A program made the position numbers and the translations under genes. From positions 11,237,001 to 11,301,000 of the forward strand of contig CM034398.1 of the NCBI GenBank assembly GCA_019925095.2: 64,000 bases of DNA, given 5' to 3'. Position 1 is the first letter of the stretch. Each line of letters opens with the position of its first letter. The notes under the pieces are model-generated. The model searched no databases. It saw nothing but the letters and a program-made list of their open reading frames with translations, and was not told where the DNA came from. Below are positions 55,451 to 64,000 of this stretch, in pieces. The DNA comes from Dendrolimus kikuchii. Lineage: Eukaryota > Arthropoda > Insecta > Lepidoptera > Lasiocampidae.

Positions 55451-56004
55451 ATTAACTATATTTTTACTGTAAACGAAAGCATAGTAAATTTTAAAGTATG
55501 CATGTTTTAGTCTCGTTCGATACATTAGAACCATATTTTAAAACAATATACATATGGAAGTGTAAATTAATATTTGTGATGTGATAATCTTTAAAATTAA
55601 AATGAGTCCTGTGGTACGTAGCTTTTAACAGCAGTACTGGATAGTGTTTCAGTGCTTCTTAAACGAAGAACAAGCAAGACTTCAGATTAAAATATGCAAA
55701 TGTAGACCATATATTTTTAGTGACTGCCCTGACTTACTGTGGCAACTCGAACAATTACGTTTTAATTTAGTACACATTTTTCCCAAAAACACATATATAT
55801 TGTTTAAAAACAGTTAACAATATCCTATAACTGTGAGTGATAGTTTTAAGCAAATTAAATCAACTTTAATAAATATTTATACAAAACTAGCGGTCCTGGC
55901 GGACGTTGTCCTGCCCTGGCTAAATAAAAATCTAGGACCCGATTCTAGTGCCTCCTACTGGTTCCAATTATGAAGCTAAACCATGCTGGGGCCCACTGAA
56001 ACAC
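55451..56004. other. Spacer with a weak family F trace
   Basis: CCCAAAAACACATATATATT and CAATATCCTATAACTG near 55781-55832 resemble the middle of family F. No gene. Confidence 0.4.
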
Positions 56005-56230
56005 AGAGTTTTTGGAGGGAACTGAAAGGGGACGTTGTGCTGTGCAATTTTATTTTCTAAAAATGTATAAAATTATTCTAAAATGAATAACAGTTGTAGG
56101 ATATTGATCGATTTGAGTAGTAATTATGTTTTTAAGAAATGTGAATTATGTAGTCAAATGGGGCCTTTCGAGTTTTCCCAAGAACCCTGTTGAATGGCGT
56201 CAGTTGTAGCCTACACAATACAACTGCGCT
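56005..56230 (-). repeat. Family F repeat, reversed copy
   Basis: GAGTTTTTGGAGGGAACTGA, AAGGGGACGTTGTGCTGTGC and TCGAGTTTTCCCAAGAAC read as the reverse of 26047-26310. Confidence 0.8.
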
Positions 56231-57254
56231 ACTATACGAAGACTTAATACATGCGAATTGGCTGTATGGACTAAAATTCCTTTGCCTGCTTTTGTGGCGA
56301 ATTCTGCTACTATTCTATTACCACTCAAACACACAAAAATGTGATTCTCAACCATCCGGGGACGCAATTAACACACACAAATAAGTTCATTTTAATAAAG
56401 TCGTTATCAAGTTATGCTCCTGCATACATTTCTACGATTCATTTTTATTTATATATAGATAAAACATAACTTCAAATTCCCGCTAACTTACGTACTAGTG
56501 TTGGTAAATCCTTATTCTTATTGTTTTCGTTGTGATAAAACCTGGGTATTGTGAATATGGTAATTCAATTAGATCTTTTCAAATAAGAGCTTAATTTTAA
56601 ATAACATATTTCTTTATAACTTTGGAAAACTATTACAAACTGACCTTACGTCGCAACTTGTATCCTTATACAAAATATTCTAAATATTAGATAGATAGAT
56701 AACAATTTATTGTTCACTAAATAAACAATTATAAAAATGCACGATTACAATTTTTTTCCCTGTGAAGAAATAAAATAGTGAAAAATTATAATTAATACAT
56801 TTGATCTCAATCACATACGCACTATAGGTGTCAAAAGAAGTAGAAAATAAGAGGGGCGCCTCTTTCGCATTTTTTTAAACTCTATCAACTCCAATTAGGC
56901 TAAGAGTAATATCGATACTTACTAGTGATTTTTAGTATAATTATATATATAATTTTAGTATAAATTATACAACATCAAACATCGTGCAAAGATCAAGTTG
57001 CTTTGGTTACGACATATGCATTTTGTCAACATAGCTAATGATAATAATGGTTACTTTAATAATAATTACTATAATTTTCTAAGCAAAAGCTTTAACATCT
57101 TGTGATAGTTAACAGAACAATTATTTGACTAAAAGAAGTTAAACTAACCATTACAAACCTATTTTTATTAAGTTATTATTTAGCGGATTTTAGACTCAGA
57201 TCAACGTGAAAATTAAAATTACACATGGATAAATTCGCTTTGTTTATAATTTAT
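56231..57254. other. AT-rich spacer
   Basis: Includes a LINE tail trace at 56690-56760 (TAGATAGATAGATAACAATT). No gene seen. Confidence 0.4.
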
Positions 57255-58145
57255 ATTTTATTTAGGCTTATGAATTGGCAGCTATGCCTTTAAGCCAGAT
57301 CTTAGATTAAAATATAGTTTCTTTTTTAATTTTTGAAACCTATGTATAGCTCAGTTGAACTCTAAGTTATCAACTAACGCCATTCAACGAAGTTCTTGTG
57401 ACAACTCGAAATGCCACATTTGACTATACAGTTTACATTTCTCACAAAAACACATAATTACTATTCAAAAACGATCAATATCCTACAACTACTGTTTATT
57501 TTGGAGTAATTTTACACATTTTTAGAAATAAAACTGCACAGCACAATATCTCCTTTTAGTTCCTTGCAAAAACTCCTTGTTAAGATATTTTTTTATGTTT
57601 AAGGCTTGGCAACTAAGCCTTGAAGCCAGGCGCCGTTGTATTATAGGCTACAATCGACGTCATTCAACGGAGTTCTTGTGGAAATTTGAAAGGCGACATT
57701 TGGCTATATAGTTCAGATTTCTCACAAAAACACATAATTACTATTCAAAAACGATCAATATCCTACAACTACTGTTTATTTTAGAGTAATTTTACACATT
57801 TTTAGAAAATAAAACGGCACAGCACAACGTCCCCTTTCAGTTCCCGCCAAAAACTCCCCGTGTTAATTTTTTTTTATGTTTGAGGCTTGGCAACTAGGCC
57901 TTTAAGCCAAGCGCAGTTGTATTGTAGGCTAAAATCCACACCATTCAACGGAGTTCTTGTGAAAACTCGAAAGGCCACATTTGACTATACAGTCCACATT
58001 TCTCACAAAAACACATAATTATTACTCAAAAACTAAAAATATCCTACAACTATTGTTCATTTTAGAGTAATTTTACACATTTTTAGAAAATAAAACTGCA
58101 TAGCACAACGTCCCCTTTTAGTTCCCGCCAAAAACTCCCTTGTTA
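57255..58145 (+). repeat. Three tandem family F units upstream of the kinase gene
   Basis: Units at about 57255-57583, 57584-57860 and 57861-58145 each run from a TTGGCAACTAGGCC-like start through CATTCAACGGAGTTCTTGTG, TCTCACAAAAACACATAATT and CCTACAACTACTGTTTATTT to GTCCCCTTTCAGTTCCCGCC. The second and third units are closest to each other. The array ends about 430 bp before the kinase start codon. Confidence 0.9.
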
Positions 58146-58573
58146 AGATTCACTGACCTTGACTATAGATGAAATAAAATATTGCCAGAAGGCAAAAAAA
58201 TAAATAGTGTTCGTTCTATATTTAATTTTATTTGAATTGATTGTGATATCGATACTAAAATTACAATCGAGTTAACCGATTACCTTTTGTCATCTGTCAT
58301 CTCTAGTTAATAAAAAAATATTCCTCATGTGCGTGTGTGTTTAGTTGAGATCAATTTTTGAATGATTTTCTTAAAAAAGATCACAGAAGTGCATTTTCAA
58401 CAGTAGTATTATAATTTAAAGTAACAAACTATTGAAAAATTTGATAAGGCAGTCGGGGAAATTTTGATAGTCCCTAAAATATTGTTCTGCGTCTATCGCA
58501 ATATGGCCGTCCTGTAATGATTTGGTGGTCAGTGATATTATTGTGATTTCATTTCATTACTTTAATCTCCGCG
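58146..58573 (+). promoter_or_regulatory. Kinase gene upstream region and 5' UTR
   Basis: A unique stretch between the repeat array and the ATG. TGGTCAGTGATA at about 58526 and GGCAGTCGG near 58450 are initiator-like. No TATA box is well placed and no upstream intron is evident. The codon context is CCGCGATGG, acceptable for initiation. Confidence 0.4.
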
Positions 58574-58649
58574 ATGGAACTTCGCGTCGGTAATAAATAC
58601 CGACTGGGTCGCAAAATTGGCTCAGGATCCTTTGGAGATATCTACCTGG
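58574..58649 (+). CDS. dco: CK1 exon 1
   Basis: [20 protein letters not shown] then GDIYL, ending one base into codon 26 at GTGAGT. The start is fixed by the invariant [12 protein letters not shown]. Confidence 0.93.
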
Positions 58650-61600
58650 GTGAGTACTAATCAAATCATTAGTAAACAAAGAAAAATGGTTGCCCAAAGG
58701 CCAGCTGCACTTTTTTAATTTCTATAAAATGTAGTTTGTTTTGTATTAAATACACAATATATACCTTCTCATTTATGTTTGTTTATGAAATAAGACTTAT
58801 TTCTTATTTCATTTTCATAATTTTATATCAACTAAGATTTCCCAACAACTCTTGGGTTCCATAAACATGTGACTAATTGGCATTATAACTGTATAACTTG
58901 TGTAAAAACAAATGATAAATATGCTTGGCTACTGAAAGCAGTTACTATATAATCTAGGATCATTTAAAGGACTGATTGCATGTAATACCCTAATTTCAGG
59001 AACAAATATTGTTACAAGGGAGGAAGTAGCTATTAAATTAGAATGCATCAAGACAAGACACCCACAATTACACATAGAAAGCAAATTTTACAAAGTTATG
59101 CAAGGAGGGGGTAAGTAGTGAACAAACGGGATATTTGATAATAATTATTATTGTCTTAATTATAACGCATATGTAAACAATGTTTTGGATTTTTTTTATA
59201 TCATAGAAACATTGTTGAAATTAATGTAATGCTTACTTATAATTAGTAAAAATAGTGTATAACTAGTATAAAATATAATATTCAAATCATTTTTACTTAT
59301 TTTTATTTTACATTTCTTTGGGGGAGTAAATGTCTAGATATATATCTGGTGGGAAGTAACAGCGAAAATCCATTTAGAAGTCCTTATGCATACATTACCT
59401 AAAAACTGATTAATAAAAGTCTAATAATTTTTAGTCAGAACCATGACATAATATATTTCTGCCATGACAAAAGTGATATAGTTTAAAGACATTTGGTGAT
59501 TTAATACAGCGGTCTGTGTTTCTATGCAGTATTATTCACAGTTGTGTTTTGTTAACAGTTGGAATACCAGCAATAAAATGGTGTGGCTCTGAAGGTGACT
59601 ACAATGTTATGGTAATGGAACTGCTGGGCCCTTCCTTGGAAGATCTTTTTAATTTCTGCTCACGCCGTTTCTCTCTTAAGACTGTGCTGCTTCTTGCAGA
59701 CCAACTAATCACACGTATTGAGGACATCCATTACAGGAGCTTCATCCATAGGTGTGTTTTATATTGTATTACTTTCTTTTCACACTTTTTAGCCCGAACA
59801 AGGCATAAACCTAGGGTGACGAAATTGCTATATTTGCCACCGGAGACACTGGAGTGGTAACCAACAGCCAATCAGCGAGTGGCATTTTTTTTTTGAATGT
59901 AGTGCATGAAAAAACAATACTGCTGAGACACCTAAAATTTTTACACACAAATATGTTTTATATTTAGTAATTTACAGTCTTATTCATATTAAGTTAGTAA
60001 GTTTGAAGGCTTCTTCAAACTTACTCTAACTCAATATGAATAGATCCATAAGTAAATAATTCTAAACTGAAATCAATATTGCGAAAGCTGTAATACATTT
60101 TTATTATTTTTAAAGTCTCTTAGCTAATTCATCAGTACCCCTACAAAGAATGAAGCAATATAAATGATGTAAAGCTTAGAAAGTTAAGCATCATTGATGT
60201 TATTTAACTTGTTGTCTATCCAAAAATTGTCTGGAAGACATTACTATTATTTCCATTACATTATTAGTTGTTAATTTAACTGTACCCCATATTATATTGA
60301 CAGATGCAAACTAAAATTGCTATCTGTAAAATAGTGACAAGATCTTATAAATCATCATTATATTAATATGTGAAGCAAAAACTTTGTACCCCTTTTTACG
60401 AAAATTGCATGGACGGAGGAATATGAAATTTCGCACATTTATAGTTTATATAGAGAAGGAGTGCAGAATACAAATATTTAAAAAAAAAATATGCATAAAA
60501 AATATGTGAAATCAATAAAAATAAAAAAATTACACGCACTACCATGTATTTGACACACATGCACATATATACTCTTTTGATTATTGTTAAAGTCAAATTA
60601 ACAGTGTAGAAATCTGTAGGTGAGGTATAGATATACTGCACATTAATTTATTATTTGAGATATAAAATTAAATTTGGGCGGTTATAAAAAAAATAACTAT
60701 GAAGGCTAGGCGGGTGCTCCAATTCGCTTCGCCTTAGCCTTGGTTATTCTAACTTATATTAAAAAAATTCAGATCTGTTCATAATATATAAATGTGCTGT
60801 ATAACTATACCCCACCCTATTGATTATAGCAGTATAGTCTTTGACAACAGAACCTTAATAATGTTCAAACTTATAATTTAAATTAATTATGGTCAAATTT
60901 CAACTGCTGGATGACCACTAGTGATCATAAAAGCCTATGTCCACTACACAACATACAAACCTAATTGTATAATAATAGAGTTTTTTATATTTTTATATTT
61001 ATATATATATATCTCTTCTCAGCTAGAAGCTATTATCAGATGTTTGTTTCTTATAGTGGCATTTTGAGATTGGCACACCATAGCTATATGTGTCAATGCA
61101 TATTTTTATATCTCAGTCACATAATAATATTATGGTAGTTTTATTGCAATAAATTTGGTTTACAATTGATGATTTTTTTCTTACTATGCTCTTTCTCAAA
61201 AACTTACAGTTATACTAATTGTGTATGAGAAAGTTGTGATTTATATACTCTTATGAGTGATTATAAAGTATGTTGCAGAATATAGAATAACATTTATTCA
61301 TTCAATAAAGTAAAATGGTTTCTAATGAATAAAATAAACCATGCTGATATTTCTAAGTAATGTTTGATTCATTCTAGACTTAAGATTCTTAGCCTACAAA
61401 TCAACAACGTGAGTGAAATGATGCCTAAAGACAAGTGTAGGTTTTTATGTTAGAATTAATGATGTACTCATATATAAGTTCATACAAGTCTACCATATCA
61501 GTTCAAATGAGTTGCCTTATATGCCCTTTCTTATTCTTTGATATTAATTGAGACAGGTCAGATTGTAGGGTGAATGATAACACAATTACCTGTTTACTAG

Positions 61601-62991
61601 AATAATTTAATAGATCTTTTCCTATTGATTCAAAGCATTTATTTGCTTTTCTAATAAAAGTTTTACAACAATTAGAATACCACTAGTATTTTGTACACAT
61701 TTATATTTATAGCAATGGAAATATAAGGCAAATGGAGACTAGTTATTTAGCATCTGCGTAACTTGTAATAATAAACCACTCATAAAGACAATTTTTAGTA
61801 TATTTTTTATGCACCTAATTTTTTACCCCTTCATTCATAATAGATATAGGGGATTTATAAGGTCATTAAAAAAGTTATCATAATAATAGTATTATGATCA
61901 TGTTTTCAAGCAAGCCTATAAACATCCTAAACTATTATGAATAAGGGGGTATGTCTGTAACATGACTTTCTTTCTGATATAAAACTAAATATTAGTTTAG
62001 ATTCTAGATTCTCTGCCCCTAGATTCAGTACTTTTATGTATTGTACCACTTTTTTGTTTAACAGTATTATATTAACTGCTCATCTACCTAGACAGTAAAA
62101 ATAATAAGATGAACTAGTAGTTCTAATGAATAGTGTACAAAAACCTGTTAATTTATGAGTAGATGGAGTGGCCACTTTGTGATGCTCAACAATTTCATAG
62201 ATATAGTTTAGCTACTTTTACTACATATATTGTTTTAATTTTTCAGAGATATCAAACCAGATAACTTTTTAATGGGCCTAGGTAAAAAAGGGAATTTAGT
62301 GTATATAATAGATTTTGGTTTAGCAAAGAAGTACAAAGATCCACGCACACTGCAGCATATTGCATACAGAGAAAACAAAAATTTAACAGGTATGTTATAA
62401 ATATGTAATTACAATTTTAAATGGTACATATCACTGTGATTTTTTATTAAAACCATAAGTAGTGGTGGCATTACATTTTTTAACAAGTCAAATATTAAAT
62501 TACAAATTAAAGAGTAAACAAAGTTCTGTTTTATTATAGTATGAAACTTGGCAAATATGTCAAGAACTTGGTAAATTAAGGTTATAATCCATCATATAAT
62601 ATTGAAAATCAAGGCTGATTCTTGGTTTGTTTGGAATACCCACTGCAGATTGAGTTTACTAACATTATATAAAACTAGCTAATTGACAGTGGATAAGCAG
62701 TTGTGGGGGAATACCATATAGACAGGAAGACCTGAAACTGAGTGGTACATTAATGAGGTAATGTTAACTGAAATTGTTTGAATTACAGGAACTGCAAGAT
62801 ATGCATCAATAAACACGCATTTAGGAATTGAGCAGTCCCGCCGCGATGATCTCGAGTCGTTGGGGTATGTGCTGATGTACTTCAACCGCGGCAGCCTGCC
62901 CTGGCAGGGGCTCAAGGCAGCGACCAAACGACAGAAATACGAGAGAATATCTGAAAAGAAACTCTCCACACCTTTTGATGAACTGTGTAAA
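58574..62991 (+). CDS. dco: Casein kinase 1 delta/epsilon (doubletime), 5' part, 5 exons
   Basis: Exons 58574-58649, 59000-59110, 59559-59751, 62247-62389 and 62789-62991 join in phase into residues 1-242, in exact register with CK1 delta/epsilon: glycine loop GSGSFG at 16-21, VAIK lysine K38, HRD with D128, KPDN 130-133, DFG 149-151, and R178 of LTGTAR. This is the Ser/Thr kinase that phosphorylates the clock protein Period and also acts in Hippo, Wnt and Hedgehog signalling. Sites of the Drosophila short (P47) and long (M80) clock alleles are unchanged. LVYIIDFG and [17 protein letters not shown] favour delta/epsilon over alpha. The remaining kinase helices and the tail are not found before 64000, so either the gene runs off the window or it ends early at 63178-63267. 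Small differences such as [14 protein letters not shown] exist. Confidence 0.92.
59000..59110 (+). CDS. dco: CK1 exon 2
   Basis: Acceptor TAATTTCAG, donor GTAAGT. Encodes [20 protein letters not shown], then [17 protein letters not shown], with the ATP-binding lysine and the alpha-C helix glutamate of HIESKF. Confidence 0.93.
59559..59751 (+). CDS. dco: CK1 exon 3
   Basis: Acceptor TGTTAACAG, donor GTGTGT. Encodes [40 protein letters not shown] and on to SFIH, ending inside the HRD arginine codon. Confidence 0.92.
59752..62246 (+). other. CK1 intron 3
   Basis: 2.5-kb AT-rich intron. A near-palindrome (59981-60042) with TATTCATATT/AATATGAATA ends sits near its start; its left motif also occurs at about 8213. 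No other repeat or exon was seen. Confidence 0.8.
62247..62389 (+). CDS. dco: CK1 exon 4
   Basis: Acceptor AATTTTTCAG, donor GTATGT. Encodes [40 protein letters not shown] and RENKNLT: the catalytic loop and DFG. Confidence 0.93.
62789..62991 (+). CDS. dco: CK1 exon 5
   Basis: Acceptor TGAATTACAG, donor GTAAGT after AAA. Encodes [60 protein letters not shown] and TPFDELCK, ending on a codon boundary. KRQKYER includes the conserved basic patch proposed as a nuclear signal in CK1 kinases. Confidence 0.93.
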
Positions 62992-63177
62992 GTAAGTATT
63001 TTCTTATTATTACGAAAAGCAATTGTAAAACTTCAAATATCTACAAGTTCAATTTTAATTATATATTGTTGAATGTGAAATTTATTCATCCATTTAGAAA
63101 ATGACTGATTCATTTATAAATTGGGTAATAATTCATAGCTCATTTGTGTTAGAACACTGAAATATAATAATTTCCAG

Positions 63178-63267
63178 GTGACTTTTTCAAGTGGGCCTTC
63201 AGAGCCAAATCCTAAAACTATATGGAATAGCAAAAAACACTCAAAGGAGTCCCGAGGCCGATTTTGA
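63178..63267 (+). CDS. Possible alternative last exon of the CK1 gene
   Basis: After the acceptor TAATTTCCAG, the frame that follows in phase from exon 5 reads VTFSSGPSEPNPKTIWNSKK then HSKESRGRF and TGA (63265-63267). AATAAA lies at 63344-63349. Used together, they would give a 271-residue kinase lacking the last C-lobe helices. The expected continuation after LCK in this family (a GxPxEF segment) is not here. The peptide matches nothing I know. It may instead be a chance open segment in an intron. Confidence 0.35.
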   Translation: MTFSSGPSEPNPKTIWNSKKHSKESRGRF

Positions 63268-63514
63268 CAAATACTAAAGTGGTATCAATAGATTTTTGAA
63301 AAATCAATTATTTTGTTAGGAATTGAATCAACTGATTTTGAAAAATAAACACGTGCTGTATTTTTATACCAAATCGTAGTGTAGCTTGTAAGGATCAATT
63401 CCTGTGAAGGAATGTCAAACACCAAACCAGGGGAAAGGGTTGTTTTTATGAAAATGTTCTATTTTGCATAATTTTTTTATTTATATATTTAATTCGGACT
63501 ACTGTAGAAAAGTA

Positions 63515-63610
63515 GGTAAGTGAGGTGTGTAAGAATAAGCCTAAATGGCGCTCTGGTGTTCGTGTCTACCCTGCAAGGGAACTGGCGTGAAGTTATGTAT
63601 GTATGCATGT
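63515..63610 (+). repeat. LINE 3' tail
   Basis: TAAGTGAGGTGTGTAAGAAT through GGAACTGGCGTGAAGTTATG and TATGTATGCATG matches 28075-28175. Confidence 0.85.
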
Positions 63611-63639
63611 ACTGTAGAAAATTATTTTCAAATTAGTTT

Positions 63640-63740
63640 TTGCATAACCGCGTTCCACATGAGGGTCACAATGACCACGCTTACAACTGCCTTTTTTCGC
63701 GGTCCATTTGCTTGCGAGTTATAAACTCAAGCGGAACAGA
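63640..63740. repeat. Family C repeat fragment
   Basis: ATAACCGCGTTCCACATGAG and CTCAAGCGGAACAGATTATA match the left part of the copy at 24040 and 48745. Confidence 0.7.
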
Positions 63741-63754
63741 TTATACTAGTAATA

Positions 63755-64000
63755 ATAATAAACCCGCAAGGGGGTTTTTTGGTGAAGCCTTAGGTAAGCA
63801 GCGACACCTCGGACCTGACTCCGGAGGTCAAAGCAAGTTCCTCGTCTCCGTGCTTGCCTTAATGAGTCGGCACAGAGTGGAGAGCCAAGACTAGAGCTCC
63901 AAGGGTGGAGTGATAAATGGCATAACGTCAGAAGTAGCTTCAGTGAACCTGCACCCCACCTCTTTACACCCCTTAGCCACCACACCTATGTTGTCCCTGT
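63755..64000 (+). repeat. LINE 3' UTR fragment running off the window
   Basis: AACCCGCAAGGGGGTTTTTT, GCAGCGACACCTCGGACCTG and CTTCAGTGAACCTGCACCCC follow 19767-19990 closely. The copy continues past the window edge. Confidence 0.75.

Noticed and set aside
59752..59860. Extension of the kinase frame past 59751
   Set aside because: The catalytic HRDIKPDN requires splicing at GTGTGT (59752) to 62247. The read-through text is intron.

Overview
The window looks like lepidopteran (moth or butterfly) nuclear DNA. It is AT-rich and packed with the interspersed repeats typical of that order: Helitron-like elements that start TCCCTATTAATATTATAAATG and end in a GC hairpin plus CTAG, Tc1/mariner maT (DD37D) elements, Jockey- and RTE-type LINE pieces, tRNA-SINE-like sequence and many palindromic MITEs. 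No bacterial or plasmid features, no tRNA or rRNA genes and no CRISPR arrays were seen. The species cannot be told from sequence alone.

Only two host genes are clearly supported, both on the + strand. (1) A Mist1/dimmed-family bHLH transcription factor, four coding exons between 44981 and 50838, which splice in phase to 214 residues. (2) The 5' part of a casein kinase 1 delta/epsilon (doubletime/discs overgrown) gene, five exons from 58574 to 62991, which give residues 1-242. The expected last kinase exons are not found before the window ends. A different in-phase exon with a stop and a poly(A) signal lies at 63178-63267. A third, unknown + strand gene may end at 33342, where a short GC3-rich open segment follows a splice acceptor. 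Two candidate first exons lie at 12.4 and 13.5-13.9 kb.

Layout. 0.5-6 kb: two dead maT transposons, the second nested in a Helitron fragment. 9.3-10.8 kb: a Jockey-type reverse transcriptase split into two opposed halves, as twin priming would leave it. 12.4-13.9 kb: candidate promoter and 5' exons. 14.4-15.6 kb: a remnant of a KRBA2-like integrase C-terminus between 155-bp direct repeats. 17-31 kb: repeat-rich DNA without recognised genes. 32.1-32.9 kb: an intact 267-codon transposon-type ORF. 34.9-38.1 kb: MITEs and near-perfect hairpins. 39.2-44.5 kb: a head-to-tail array of five Helitron-like copies, four of them carrying their own 9-bp-period minisatellite. 45-51 kb: the bHLH gene. 51-58.5 kb: repeat-rich spacer ending in three tandem copies of a ~280-bp repeat just upstream of the kinase gene. 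58.5-63.3 kb: the kinase gene. The right edge runs into a LINE 3' end.

The most unusual structure is the Helitron array. The copies share flanks but have different 9-bp minisatellites, so nonsense ORFs of up to 283 codons arise because the period is a multiple of three.
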